Source: Sulfurospirillum sp036802865
GTDB taxonomy: Bacteria > Campylobacterota > Campylobacteria > Campylobacterales > Sulfurospirillaceae
Assembly (NCBI RefSeq): GCF_036802865.1
Contig: NZ_DAIRVK010000002.1
Location: 558,001-622,000, forward strand
DNA length: 64,000 nt
Direction of reading: 5' to 3'
The notes under the pieces are model-generated. The model was not told the origin of the DNA. It saw nothing but the letters and a program-made list of their open reading frames with translations, and did not search any database. Shown in pieces: positions 16,346 through 25,360 of the stretch (its first letter is position 1; the number at the start of each line of letters is the position of its first letter). The position numbers were made by a program, and so were the translations under genes.

Positions 16346-17202
16346 TTAGACTCTTTTATAAAATTTCTATAGGTTCGTTTTGTATCATCTTTTTTACCAT
16401 CAAAATAGATGGTAGGAGTGCCATTCACCATTAGATTATTGGCAAGTTCTTGATCACTGTCTAATTGCTTAATAATATGCGCTTGGTTAATCTGTGCAAC
16501 CGTAAAGTTTTTATTGAGAGCTTTGTTGAAAATACCTAAAATAGCCTTTTCATCACTCTCTTTAATGTCAAAAAATTCTTTATAAACTTTTTGCACAATC
16601 TCTTTATCACCTTGTATTTCAGCTAAGAGCATTGCTTTTACTAGTGTTGGAGCAGCGGGGTGAATATTGAGCGGGAAATGGTAATAAAAAAGTGCAAATG
16701 TCTCAGGATGTTTTTGGACATCGGCAATGACTTCAGGAACAAAATCCATACAGAAAGGACACAATGGATCACTAAAAACAACGATTTTATGAGGGGCATT
16801 GAAATCACCTGCTAAAAGATGCTCTTTGTTATATGCAGAAGCTTCCACATCCAATGAATAAGAACCCTTGATGCTTCGACCGCTGTTAATATCTACAAAA
16901 TCTTTGCTCAAAATTTTACCATTGGTAAAGACAATATCATTGACTGAGATCTTTTTACCCTCTTGTTTTGTTAGTTTGAGATCAATACGCACAAAATAGA
17001 CCATCCAACCAGCAAGGTCTTTCATCTCTTCTTTTTTGAGAATAATTGCTTTTTCAAAGGTATAGCTTTCGTTAGTAGAGACTGCTTTTTGTAAAAAGGT
17101 CGTTACTTTTTGATCAAGTTCAGCATTGATATCAGCCGCAAATAGCGAAAGACTACTTAATGCGATGATTGTCGTCAATAACTTCAACATCAATGATCTC
17201 AT
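16342..17202 (-). CDS. Periplasmic thiol-disulfide oxidoreductase, DsbA/DsbG-like
   Basis: 286 residues. The N-terminal signal peptide (hydrophobic LLTTIIALSSLSLFA) ends near residue 22. Residues about 25-130 are a linker or dimerisation-like region. Residues about 135-285 are a thioredoxin fold with the active site CPFC at 148-151 and a cis-proline motif NGTPTIYFDG near 260. The single long N-terminal region recalls DsbC/DsbG isomerases. The start overlaps the end of fxsA by 50 nt; an internal ATG at residue 5 would reduce this to 38 nt. In C. jejuni, as I recall the order, hemC follows the fxsA-like gene directly, so this gene looks like an insertion into the conserved operon. Confidence 0.9.
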   Translation of the reverse strand: MRSLMLKLLTTIIALSSLSLFAADINAELDQKVTTFLQKAVSTNESYTFEKAIILKKEEMKDLAGWMVYFVRIDLKLTKQEGKKISVNDIVFTNGKILSKDFVDINSGRSIKGSYSLDVEASAYNKEHLLAGDFNAPHKIVVFSDPLCPFCMDFVPEVIADVQKHPETFALFYYHFPLNIHPAAPTLVKAMLLAEIQGDKEIVQKVYKEFFDIKESDEKAILGIFNKALNKNFTVAQINQAHIIKQLDSDQELANNLMVNGTPTIYFDGKKDDTKRTYRNFIKESK

Positions 17203-17581
17203 CTTCTTTTCCTTGTTTAAAATGATGTGGAGGAAATGGAGTATCCTCTTTTACATGTAAAAATTTTGCAACAAACAGTGTTACAATGGAACTAAATTGC
17301 AATAATAGACCTATAATATCTCCCAAAAATCCTGGTAAGATAAGTAAAATAGCACCTACAATCGTCCAAAGATTGAGCTTTTGGAAAGATTGTAAGCTTA
17401 TCTCTCCTTGCATCAAGGCACTGAGGTTCTGCATCAATGTTATACGCATGTTGGCAAGTAAAATAATTCCCACAAAAGCAGATAAAACAAGCTCAACAAA
17501 TGTTGCCATAGCTCCTATTTCAGAAGCGACATTGACACTTACCATGACTTCTAAGAAGAGATAGATCAAAAAGTATTTCAC
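17153..17581 (-). CDS. fxsA: FxsA family membrane protein
   Basis: 142 residues. GTG start at 17579-17581, overlapping the proS stop by 4 nt (GTGA). Hydrophobic segments at about 2-16, 24-44 and 72-105, then a charged acidic C-terminal tail (KEDEIIDVEVIDD). The central LILPGFLGDIIGLLL matches the conserved FxsA core. FxsA is an inner-membrane protein; E. coli FxsA affects F-plasmid exclusion of phage T7, and its general role is unknown. The palindrome TTTACATGTAAA lies inside the gene (17250-17261) and encodes LHVK. Confidence 0.88.
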   Translation of the reverse strand: MKYFLIYLFLEVMVSVNVASEIGAMATFVELVLSAFVGIILLANMRITLMQNLSALMQGEISLQSFQKLNLWTIVGAILLILPGFLGDIIGLLLQFSSIVTLFVAKFLHVKEDTPFPPHHFKQGKEDEIIDVEVIDDNHRIK

Positions 17582-19281
17582 GCGAGTAGTTCCTTAAGTT
17601 TTGAAAGAGCTTCCTCTTTTTTGACAACGGTTTTATCTAATGTTTTACGCTCAACAATTTCGACAAACCCCTCTTCAAGCTCTTTTCCAACAATAAGAGC
17701 GTACGGAAGACCGATGAGCTCATAATCTTTCATTTTAAACCCAAAACGCTCATTTCTATCATCCAAAAGAACACCCAAACGCTCATTTTTTAAAGCATTG
17801 TACATATCTTCTGCATATGCGCTTTGCGATTCATCTTTTGCGTTAGAGACAATAATATCGAGAAGATAGGGAGCGGTTTGTTTATTCCAAATACACCCTT
17901 TTTCATCATGGCTTGCTTCAATCATAACCGCTACCAAACGGCTTACACCAATACCATAGCAACCCATATAAAACGGTTGAGCTTTGCCATTTTTATCTAA
18001 AAAGGTCGCACCCATAGCTTTGGCATATTTTTGTCCGAGTTGGAAGATGTGCCCTACTTCAATACCTTTGGTTATACCAAGCTCACCACCACAACACGCA
18101 CATCTGTCGCCTGCTTTGACACTGACAAGATCTTTGTAACGATCTTCGTTAAAGTTAAACATGGAGACACCCACCATATGGAAGTCTGTTTCATTGGCTC
18201 CACAAATTAGATTTTTAGCCTCTTTAAGTTCTAAATCTATGTAAAATTTTACACATTCTAGTCCAACAGGTCCAATAAAGCCAGCTTTGAGCCCTACTTT
18301 CTCAACCTCTTCAAGGCTTGCATCAACTAAGTCAAGCGCACCGCACGCATTTTGCGCTTTGGTCTCTTGAAGCTCATCATTTCCTCTTACAAAGAAGACA
18401 ACAACCTCTTCTTTGTCAACATAAACTGCTTTTTTAACAACCGCTTTAATGCTATAGAAAGAATCGACTTTAAAAAAACTACTGACATCATCAATCGTTT
18501 TCATATCAGGGGTTTTGAATTTGGAAAGATTAGCTTCCGGTGTTTCTGCTGTGGTTGTTTTAGGTGCACGTTTTGCCGCTTCGATGTTAGCAGCGTAAGA
18601 ACATTTTTGGCAGACAACAATGTCATCTTCACCATTTTCCGCTAAAACCATAAACTCTTTACTGCCACTTCCACCGATGGCACCACTATCGGCTTCAACA
18701 GCTCTAAAATCAAGCCCTAGACGTGTAAAGATTTTGGTGTAGGTCTTTTCCATAACATCAAACTCTTTTTTCATACATGCTTCATCTTCATGGAAACTGT
18801 AACCATCTTTCATGGTAAATTCACGACCACGAAGCAAACCATAGCGAGGACGTGCTTCATCACGAAACTTTGTCGTAATTTGGTACAAGTGAAGTGGTAA
18901 TTGCTTGTAACTGTTAATACGGTTACGTACTACATCGACCACAACTTCTTCATGGGTTGGGCCTAAAACAAATTCATTCTCTTTGCGGTCTTTAAAACGA
19001 CACAATTCTTTGCCAAAAACATCGTAACGTCCACTTTGTTTCCAAAGTTCAGCAGGTGTAACCACATCCATCTGAATCTCTTGTGCACCTGTTTCATCCA
19101 TCTCTTCTTTGACGACATTTTTGATTTTATCAAAAACGATTTTTCCCATTGGCAAAAAGTTATAAAGTCCACTTCCTACTTGTGAGATAAAACCGCCACG
19201 CACCAAGTATTGATGGCTTGGAAGCGTTGCATCTTTTGGCGCATCTTTGGTTGTTGGTGCATACAGTTTTGAAAATCTCAT
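17578..19281 (-). CDS. proS: Prolyl-tRNA synthetase, bacterial type with editing domain
   Basis: 567 residues, standard for the long bacterial form. Charges tRNA(Pro) in the cytoplasm. Class II motifs: TGAQEIQMDVVTPAELW (motif 1), FRDEARPRYGLLRGREFTMKDGYS (motif 2 region) and GIGVSRLVAV (motif 3). The insert between motifs 2 and 3 (residues about 225-400) is the INS editing domain that hydrolyses Ala-tRNA(Pro). The C-terminal anticodon-binding domain follows. Start ATG overlaps the hemA stop by 4 nt. Confidence 0.97.
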   Translation of the reverse strand: MRFSKLYAPTTKDAPKDATLPSHQYLVRGGFISQVGSGLYNFLPMGKIVFDKIKNVVKEEMDETGAQEIQMDVVTPAELWKQSGRYDVFGKELCRFKDRKENEFVLGPTHEEVVVDVVRNRINSYKQLPLHLYQITTKFRDEARPRYGLLRGREFTMKDGYSFHEDEACMKKEFDVMEKTYTKIFTRLGLDFRAVEADSGAIGGSGSKEFMVLAENGEDDIVVCQKCSYAANIEAAKRAPKTTTAETPEANLSKFKTPDMKTIDDVSSFFKVDSFYSIKAVVKKAVYVDKEEVVVFFVRGNDELQETKAQNACGALDLVDASLEEVEKVGLKAGFIGPVGLECVKFYIDLELKEAKNLICGANETDFHMVGVSMFNFNEDRYKDLVSVKAGDRCACCGGELGITKGIEVGHIFQLGQKYAKAMGATFLDKNGKAQPFYMGCYGIGVSRLVAVMIEASHDEKGCIWNKQTAPYLLDIIVSNAKDESQSAYAEDMYNALKNERLGVLLDDRNERFGFKMKDYELIGLPYALIVGKELEEGFVEIVERKTLDKTVVKKEEALSKLKELLA

Positions 19282-20582
19282 TTCATTCCCCCCATTTGGT
19301 ATTCACATTTGTATTGATTCATTCGTTTTGTTTGATCTTCATTAATGTTAAAAATATATTGAACCGCTTGCACGATCGTATCGGCTTCAGGTTTTTCGGC
19401 TACTTCTTTTAAGTTCTTGGTAGCAGAGTGTAAAAAAGAGTTAAAAGCATGGTGTAAAACTTTGGACACTTGATCTTGCAACTCTTCAGGAATATACCCT
19501 TTTTTAACTGCTTTCTCTAACTCTTGCAAAGAGCACTCTTTGGCATGATCACGAATCTCTTTGATAATTGGATCCACACACATACTTTGTAACCATTTAA
19601 AGAAGTCCATCGTTGAACGTCCTACGATAGAATAAGCGATTTTAGCCTGCTCTTCACGAAGTGACATATTTTTGCTCACAATTTCTTCAAGATCATCTAC
19701 AGAATAGACATGCAGGTCTTTGCGCTCTTTGACATCGATGTCACGAGGAACAGCAATATCAAACCAATAGCGGGAAAATTCGCGTTCTTCAACCATATCA
19801 TCGGTTATAACACTGTGTGGAGCACCTGTAGCCGTAAAAACAAGGCGATAACGATTGATAAATTCTGTAAGTTTTGCATAGGGAGCTACAGTTGCAAGTT
19901 CGCCTAATTCAGTGGCTAAAGCTTGAGCATGTTCTAAGTTACGGTTAATAATGATGATGTTAACACCACTGGATATAAGATGTTTTGCGGCAAGTTGGCT
20001 CATCTCTCCAGCACCTACAACAAGGGCCGTTAAGCCTCCAATATTTCCAAGTAAATCTTTAGCCTTACTTACCGCTACACTTGAAACGGAAACAGGACTT
20101 TTGGAGATGTCCGTACGACTGCGTACTTCTGCGGCACAGCGAAATGCATGGTGCATCGCACGTCCTAATTTTTGACCGCAATAGTTATTTTCAAAGGCAA
20201 ATCTAAATGCTTCTTTAAGTTGCCCAGCGATTTGAGTTTCGCCAATAACTAAACTATCAAGCGAAGAACAGACCGTGAAAAGATGGTGAATTGCACCATT
20301 GTCTTCATAAACGTCAGCGCGACCTTCCAGCTCGTCTCGTGAAACGCTTGAAACATGGCTTAAAAGATCAAATGTATCACTCAGTGCTGATTGACACTCT
20401 GTAACCGAAACAATTACTTCTACACGATTACAGGTCGAAAGCAAAATAACTTCATTCACCGCCGCACAGCCAACTAAAGAGCCCATAAAATGACGGCTTT
20501 TTTCTTCTGAATTAAATGCTAATTTTTCACGAATACTAATATCAGTGTTTTTATGTGTAAAACTAATGGTTAGATAGTGCAT
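19278..20582 (-). CDS. hemA: Glutamyl-tRNA reductase
   Basis: 434 residues. Reduces Glu-tRNA(Glu) with NADPH to glutamate-1-semialdehyde, the first committed step of haem synthesis by the C5 route. Catalytic Cys51 lies in STCNRVEV; FTVCSSLDSLVIGETQI follows; the NADPH site is VVGAGEMSQLAAKHL; the C-terminal helix provides dimerisation. Start ATG overlaps the prenyl synthase stop (TAATG). Haem often controls this enzyme's stability in other bacteria; nothing here shows it. Confidence 0.97.
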   Translation of the reverse strand: MHYLTISFTHKNTDISIREKLAFNSEEKSRHFMGSLVGCAAVNEVILLSTCNRVEVIVSVTECQSALSDTFDLLSHVSSVSRDELEGRADVYEDNGAIHHLFTVCSSLDSLVIGETQIAGQLKEAFRFAFENNYCGQKLGRAMHHAFRCAAEVRSRTDISKSPVSVSSVAVSKAKDLLGNIGGLTALVVGAGEMSQLAAKHLISSGVNIIIINRNLEHAQALATELGELATVAPYAKLTEFINRYRLVFTATGAPHSVITDDMVEEREFSRYWFDIAVPRDIDVKERKDLHVYSVDDLEEIVSKNMSLREEQAKIAYSIVGRSTMDFFKWLQSMCVDPIIKEIRDHAKECSLQELEKAVKKGYIPEELQDQVSKVLHHAFNSFLHSATKNLKEVAEKPEADTIVQAVQYIFNINEDQTKRMNQYKCEYQMGGMK

Positions 20583-21478
20583 TAAAAATTCCTCTCAATC
20601 ATCTCTTTAATAATAGAGCTTAAACCTACATCTTCTTCTTTTTCGATCACTTCCAAAGCTTCTAGTCCTAGTCTTCTAGCATAAGCAATGGAATCTTCCA
20701 GTGCATTAGTTTCGTACATTTTGGCTTTGATCCACTCTTTTTGGACATCATCAAGTTCTTGTTGAAATAGCGCCAGTAATGTTTGCTGTTCATCTTTTGA
20801 GAGTTTATGATACATATAAAGGTACGGTAATGTAGTCTTACCCTCTTTAAAATCATTAAGTGAAGGTTTTCCAAGGGTTTCGCTGGATTGGGTAATATCT
20901 AAAATATCATCAATAATTTGAAAAGCAAGCCCTAAATTTTTACCGTAAAGTGCGTAAATGTCACCATTTTTTCCAGCAAGTAAGGCAGCTGCTTTTGCAG
21001 AAGCTTCAATCAGTGAAGCTGTTTTTTTATAGATCATATCAAAGTAACGCTCTTCACTTGCATTAAAAGTATGAGAGAGTTCAACATCCATAAGCTCGCC
21101 TACAGAAAGCAATGCGACTGCATGTGAGATAGTATACGCAACATCTTGAGGCATAGACGTTAATGCGCTAAAGCCTTTTGAGTAAAGAATATCCCCTAAC
21201 ATAATGGCTGTTTTATTGCCAAAGAGCGCATTGATAGAATCTTCACCGCGTCTTGTAAAAGCGTCATCAATCACATCATCATGAAGCAGGCTTGCCGCAT
21301 GAATCAACTCAACAATAGACGCTAGCTTGAGGGAATTTTCATTCACTCCTGCAATTTTTAAGATCAGTTTCGCGCGTAACCTTTTACCTTTAGGAACTCT
21401 ATGAAAGAGCTCAACACTGCGTGCATCGCCTAAAGAGGCGACCATTTCTACCATCAAATTTTCAACTTTTCCTAGCAC
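20582..21478 (-). CDS. ispB: Polyprenyl diphosphate synthase (octaprenyl type)
   Basis: 298 residues. Elongates farnesyl diphosphate with IPP, giving the side chain for menaquinone. The two Asp-rich motifs are LLHDDVIDDA (about residue 67) and QIIDDILDIT (about residue 193), with the GNKTAIMLGD region between them. The start I use is GTG 21476-21478, preceded by a weak AGGAT; an ATG eight codons downstream is an alternative. Placement between an exported-protein gene and hemA is as in C. jejuni Cj0541. Confidence 0.93.
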   Translation of the reverse strand: MLGKVENLMVEMVASLGDARSVELFHRVPKGKRLRAKLILKIAGVNENSLKLASIVELIHAASLLHDDVIDDAFTRRGEDSINALFGNKTAIMLGDILYSKGFSALTSMPQDVAYTISHAVALLSVGELMDVELSHTFNASEERYFDMIYKKTASLIEASAKAAALLAGKNGDIYALYGKNLGLAFQIIDDILDITQSSETLGKPSLNDFKEGKTTLPYLYMYHKLSKDEQQTLLALFQQELDDVQKEWIKAKMYETNALEDSIAYARRLGLEALEVIEKEEDVGLSSIIKEMIERNF

Positions 21479-21486
21479 CTGCGATC

Positions 21487-21948
21487 CTACGGTTTCTTTT
21501 TTGGTTTAAACTCAACTTCTATGCGTTGTTGATTATCTTCTATAAATATATCTAAAATTGCCTCTTTATTTCTTTGATCGAAGTCAGTAAAGACAATTTT
21601 TGCAGTTGTTCTAGAAAGTATTTTATTATCGCCATCTGGTAAAAGAGGTATTATCACGCTTTCCAGAGGGTATTTTTTTTCTAAAACATACTGCGTTGGA
21701 TAACCCCTATAATTGACTAAAAGCGTTAACATATTATTTGTAAAAAGGGTCCAACGAAGCTTTAATAGATACTCATTATTGGGATTTTCAGCTGTTGGTT
21801 TTTTAGTCATCTCTTTACGGTTTATCAAAATCAAACCTGGTTCATCTTTTTTCAGGATGAACTTGTGTTCGTATTCATATACTATTTCTGAGAAAAGTGA
21901 TTGAGCGCTAAAAAGCAGACAACATAAGAGCCATCTTAGTTTATTCAT
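21487..21948 (-). CDS. Exported protein of unknown function (Cj0540-like position)
   Basis: 153 residues. Signal peptide of about 20 residues (LRWLLCCLLFSAQSLFS), then a small beta-rich domain ending in a basic tail (EFKPKKKP). I do not know the function. It overlaps the upstream DUF2018 gene by 8 nt and lies 8 nt before the prenyl synthase gene, in the same place as an exported protein in C. jejuni. Confidence 0.85.
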   Translation of the reverse strand: MNKLRWLLCCLLFSAQSLFSEIVYEYEHKFILKKDEPGLILINRKEMTKKPTAENPNNEYLLKLRWTLFTNNMLTLLVNYRGYPTQYVLEKKYPLESVIIPLLPDGDNKILSRTTAKIVFTDFDQRNKEAILDIFIEDNQQRIEVEFKPKKKP

Positions 21949-22219
21949 TTTGAGTTAAAATATCTCCAACACTGCTAATAAATAGGTCATTATTGTGTTC
22001 AACCATTGCATCGGCTTCTTCCATAAAAACAGTGTGAATCATACCCTCAAGTGCTTCGACTCCAAACTGTTTTTCAAGTAAAATTTCCATGGCACTGTAA
22101 CGATCTACGATTTGTAAAAGCTTTGTTTTAACAAGCTCTTTATTAGCATTAAAGAGAATATCGAAAAATTTACTCTTAGGACTTCCCATAAAAAAGTCAT
22201 CTTCATCTTCATATAACAT
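21941..22219 (-). CDS. DUF2018 family protein
   Basis: 92 residues, acidic N-terminus (YEDEDDFFMGSPKSKFFDIL) and an all-helical body. This matches DUF2018, the family of H. pylori HP0242, a small helical dimer of unknown role restricted to Campylobacterota. First gene of the nine-gene haem/prenyl operon. An AGGAG site precedes ATG 22217-22219, and a TATAAT box lies about 30 bp upstream. Confidence 0.9.
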   Translation of the reverse strand: MLYEDEDDFFMGSPKSKFFDILFNANKELVKTKLLQIVDRYSAMEILLEKQFGVEALEGMIHTVFMEEADAMVEHNNDLFISSVGDILTQNE

Positions 22220-22246
22220 CGTTTCTCCTATGCCTTATATTAAACG

Positions 22247-22252
22247 ATTATA
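22247..22252 (-). promoter_or_regulatory. -10 box (TATAAT) of the haem/prenyl operon
   Basis: TATAAT preceded by GTGC on the minus strand, about 28 bp before the first gene. No clear -35, which is common in Campylobacterota sigma-70 promoters. Confidence 0.55.
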
Positions 22253-22316
22253 GCACACTAAAGCTTATCACATCTGAAAAAAGCATGGTAGATTTTAGAT
22301 TTTAAAACGTTTTTTT

Positions 22317-22335
22317 AACTAACCATCTGTTAGTT
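22317..22335. promoter_or_regulatory. Inverted repeat AACTAAC-5-GTTAGTT, possible operator
   Basis: Perfect 7-bp arms. The 9-mer GTTAGTTAT occurs here (22329) and again at 22432, where GTTAG pairs with CTAAC at 22449 over a 12-nt spacer. The sites lie between the divergent haem and sulfur operons. The Rrf2 regulator of the sulfur operon is a plausible but unproven ligand. Confidence 0.4.
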
Positions 22336-22580
22336 ATGTCTTAAATTATTAAGAAAATTCACCGTCTAAAGTATCCTAAAAAACGATATTTACATATAAT
22401 TTTATGTATAATAATCTGTATTATTTCTTATGTTAGTTATACCCTTATCTAACTTATATTAAGTATTATTGTATGAATAAATATGTTTTTTGATTCATAA
22501 CTTAATGCCTAGATTTCACCCTCCTCTCTTTCATAAATCAATCCCTACTTTTTTAATCATTACTTTTTTGATAAAGTTAC

Positions 22581-22609
22581 TTGACATTGAAAAAAAAATA
22601 GTCTATACT
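22581..22609 (+). promoter_or_regulatory. Consensus sigma-70 promoter of the sulfur operon
   Basis: TTGACA at 22581-22586 and TATACT at 22604-22609, 17 bp apart, 31 bp before the start codon. A full -35 is unusual for this group and suggests strong or tightly repressed expression. The rest of 22253-22580 is very AT-rich, with no gene. Confidence 0.8.
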
Positions 22610-22640
22610 TTCATCAAATAAACTGCAAAAAGGAAAAAGA

Positions 22641-23903
22641 ATGCATCAAGAGACACTAGCACTTCATCACGGATATGACAAACAACAGTTTGGTACAATG
22701 TCAGTCCCTGTGTATCAAACAACAGCCTATGACTTTGGATCAGCAGAAACAGCTGCAAACCGTTTTGCACTTAGAGAACTTGGACCCATCTACACACGTC
22801 TCAACAATCCAACGACGGATGTTCTTGAAGCTAGAATTGCTGCTGTTGAAAATGGTGAAGCTGCCATTGCAACTGCAAGTGGTCAAGCTGCTATCTTTTT
22901 TGCTATTGCTAACCTTGCAGAAGCGGGTGATAATATCATTATTGCTAAGAAAATTTACGGTGGTGCGACCACTCTTTTAACCCACACTATCAAACGTTTT
23001 GGGATTAAAGCAAAAGTTTTTGAGAGCGACCATGCAGATGATCTAGAAGCATTGATCGATGATAAAACCAAAGCAATCTTTTTTGAGACACTTTCCAATC
23101 CACAAATTGCGATCCCAAATATTGAAAAAATCGTCGCAATCGCTAAAAAATACAACATCATTACGATAGCTGACAACACTGTAGCAACCCCTATTCTCTT
23201 TCAACCCCTCAATCATGGCATTGATGTAAGCGTACACAGCGCAAGTAAATACATCTCTGGTCAAGGAAGTGCTATGGGCGGTCTTATTGTTGAAGCAAAA
23301 GGGCTCAATGCCAAACTTATTGGTAACCCACGCTATCCACAATTTAATGAACCCGATGAGAGTTATCATGGTCTAGTTTATGCAACGTTGCCATTTCCTA
23401 TCTTTTCACTGAGAATTCGTCTTTCATTGATTCGCGATATTGGAGCAACCATTTCTCCCTACAACTCATGGTTACTCATCCAAGGCTTAGAAACACTCTC
23501 TTTACGTGTTAAAGAGCATTCACGCAATGCTTATAAAGTTGCATCATTTTTAAAATCACACCCAAAAGTGAAAAAAGTTTCTTATCCTGGACTTGAAAGC
23601 GACCCTTTACATGCAAGAGCCAAACAGTACTTTACAGATGCCCAAACATCTGGACTTTTAAGTTTTGAAGTAGAAGATTTAGAGTTTGCAAAGCATATTT
23701 TAAATTCCACAAAAATCTTTTCAGTTGTTGTCAATATTGGTGATTCAAAATCAATCATTACGCATCCAGCAAGCACAACACACCAACAACTCTCAATTGA
23801 AGAGTTAGAGCTTTCTGGCGTAAAAGTAGGTCTTATTCGTCTGAGTATTGGACTTGAAAATGCGGATGATCTGATCGAAGATCTTAAAATTGCGTTAGGG
23901 TAA
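22641..23903 (+). CDS. metY: O-acetylhomoserine sulfhydrylase (Cys/Met metabolism PLP enzyme)
   Basis: 420 residues, the usual length for the O-acetylhomoserine (thiol)-lyase branch rather than the shorter cystathionine gamma-synthase. Converts O-acetylhomoserine and sulfide to homocysteine. Motifs: YTRLNNPTTDVLEARIAALE-like block near residue 50, ASGQAAIFFA, and the PLP lysine near residue 203 in HSASKYISGQG. AGGAAAAAG ribosome site. First gene of an operon with a Rrf2 regulator and cysK, so it serves sulfide assimilation. Confidence 0.93.
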   Translation: MHQETLALHHGYDKQQFGTMSVPVYQTTAYDFGSAETAANRFALRELGPIYTRLNNPTTDVLEARIAAVENGEAAIATASGQAAIFFAIANLAEAGDNIIIAKKIYGGATTLLTHTIKRFGIKAKVFESDHADDLEALIDDKTKAIFFETLSNPQIAIPNIEKIVAIAKKYNIITIADNTVATPILFQPLNHGIDVSVHSASKYISGQGSAMGGLIVEAKGLNAKLIGNPRYPQFNEPDESYHGLVYATLPFPIFSLRIRLSLIRDIGATISPYNSWLLIQGLETLSLRVKEHSRNAYKVASFLKSHPKVKKVSYPGLESDPLHARAKQYFTDAQTSGLLSFEVEDLEFAKHILNSTKIFSVVVNIGDSKSIITHPASTTHQQLSIEELELSGVKVGLIRLSIGLENADDLIEDLKIALG

Positions 23904-23912
23904 GGAAGGTCG

Positions 23913-24326
23913 ATGTCATTACTTTCAACCAAAGGGATGTACGGCTTAAGTGCCATGTACCAACTCTTTTTATCAAAGTCTAACAAGCCTTTGCAAATCA
24001 AAGAGATCTCAGCACGTGCTGAGATCCCACAAAACTATCTTGAACAACTTTTAATTCTACTGCGTCAAGCAGGATTGGTGAGTAGTGTTAGAGGTGCTTA
24101 TGGTGGCTATTTATTAGCTAAAAACCCTGAGGATATTTTGATTAAAGATATTCTCATTGCTCTTGAAGGTAATCTTGTTGTTACGGATGGGGATGTAAAA
24201 GACCCTGTTCTAAGAATTTTTTATGAAGAGAGCAATCGTAAAATCCAAGAGATTTTTAATTTACCGTTATCTGAATTTCAGGTCTATTCAGAACGTCTTA
24301 GTCATCAATTAAACTATAGTATATAA
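23913..24326 (+). CDS. Rrf2-family regulator without cysteines (CymR/IscR fold)
   Basis: 137 residues. Winged helix at about 1-75 (KGMYGLSAMYQLF, IPQNYLEQLLILLRQAGLV, SVRGAYGGYLLAK). No cysteine anywhere, so it cannot bind an Fe-S cluster the way IscR or NsrR does. Gram-positive CymR is likewise cluster-free and senses O-acetylserine through the CysK complex. Lying between metY and cysK, 9 nt after one and 11 nt before the other, it probably represses this operon in response to cysteine status. That role is inference. Confidence 0.88.
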   Translation: MSLLSTKGMYGLSAMYQLFLSKSNKPLQIKEISARAEIPQNYLEQLLILLRQAGLVSSVRGAYGGYLLAKNPEDILIKDILIALEGNLVVTDGDVKDPVLRIFYEESNRKIQEIFNLPLSEFQVYSERLSHQLNYSI

Positions 24327-24337
24327 AGGAGATTATT

Positions 24338-25267
24338 ATGTATGCACACAATGTAACAGAACTTATTGGCAATACACCTCTTGTCAAGTTGAACCATGCC
24401 TCAGAAGCTACCAATGCTTTGATCCTTGGTAAATGTGAATTCCTTAACCCTTCACACTCAGTCAAAGATCGTATCGGATTTAATATGATTAAAACTGCCC
24501 TAGATAAGGGCTTAATTGATAAAAATTCAATTATCATCGAACCTACAAGTGGTAACACAGGTATAGGTCTAGCAACCGTATGTGCAAGCCTTGGTATTAA
24601 GCTCATTCTTACAATGCCTAGCTCCATGAGTTTGGAGCGTCGTAAACTACTTGCAGCGTTAGGCGCAGAGCTTGTTTTAACAGAGCCAGCATTAGGTATG
24701 AAAGGTGCAGTAGAAAAAGCGACTGAGCTTTCAAAAGAGACACCAAATTCATTTGTTCCACAACAATTCGCAAATGAATCAAACCCAGCCATTCACTATG
24801 CAACCACAGCAGAAGAAATTTGGAAAGATACGGATGGCAAAGTAGATATCTTAGTAGCTGCCGTAGGAACGGGCGGAACTATTACAGGAACAGGAAAAAG
24901 ACTTAAAGAACTTAATCCTAATATCCAAATTATTGCCGTTGAGCCAGAGACATCCCCAGTTCTTTCAGGTGGAAACCCCGGACCACATAAGATTCAAGGT
25001 ATTGGTGCTGGATTTATTCCATCTGTTCTTGATACCAAAGTCTATAATGAAGTCGTAAAAGTAAGCTACGAAAATGCGGTTGAAACATCTCGTAATCTTG
25101 CAAAGCAAGAAGGTCTTCTTGTTGGTATTTCAGCAGGAGCTAACGTCTATGTTGCATCACAAATTGGAGAAAGACCTGAGAACAAAGGTAAAACTATTGT
25201 TACTATTTTATGTGATACAGGTGAGCGTTACTTAAGCGCAGGCCTTTATGAGTACAAAGAGTCGTGA
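24338..25267 (+). CDS. cysK: Cysteine synthase A (O-acetylserine sulfhydrylase)
   Basis: 309 residues. Makes cysteine from O-acetylserine and sulfide with PLP. PLP lysine K43 in NPSHSVKDRIG, substrate loop TSGNTGIGLA at about 70-79, phosphate-binding GTGGTITGTG, and the C-terminal CDTGERYLS. AAGGAG ribosome site. Last gene of the sulfur operon; its stop codon lies within the terminator stem-loop. Confidence 0.96.
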   Translation: MYAHNVTELIGNTPLVKLNHASEATNALILGKCEFLNPSHSVKDRIGFNMIKTALDKGLIDKNSIIIEPTSGNTGIGLATVCASLGIKLILTMPSSMSLERRKLLAALGAELVLTEPALGMKGAVEKATELSKETPNSFVPQQFANESNPAIHYATTAEEIWKDTDGKVDILVAAVGTGGTITGTGKRLKELNPNIQIIAVEPETSPVLSGGNPGPHKIQGIGAGFIPSVLDTKVYNEVVKVSYENAVETSRNLAKQEGLLVGISAGANVYVASQIGERPENKGKTIVTILCDTGERYLSAGLYEYKES

Positions 25268-25286
25268 AAACGACTCTTCTTTTTTA
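25257..25286 (+). terminator. Terminator of the sulfur operon
   Basis: 9-bp perfect stem AAGAGTCGT / ACGACTCTT with GAAA loop, followed by CTTTTTT. It overlaps the cysK stop codon. Confidence 0.92.
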
Positions 25287-25360
25287 ACCTCTTTTTTTCT
25301 TTTGCCTTTAACAGATTTTATGGTACTATTTGTCCCATCACACGAAGGGCATGTGGACAC

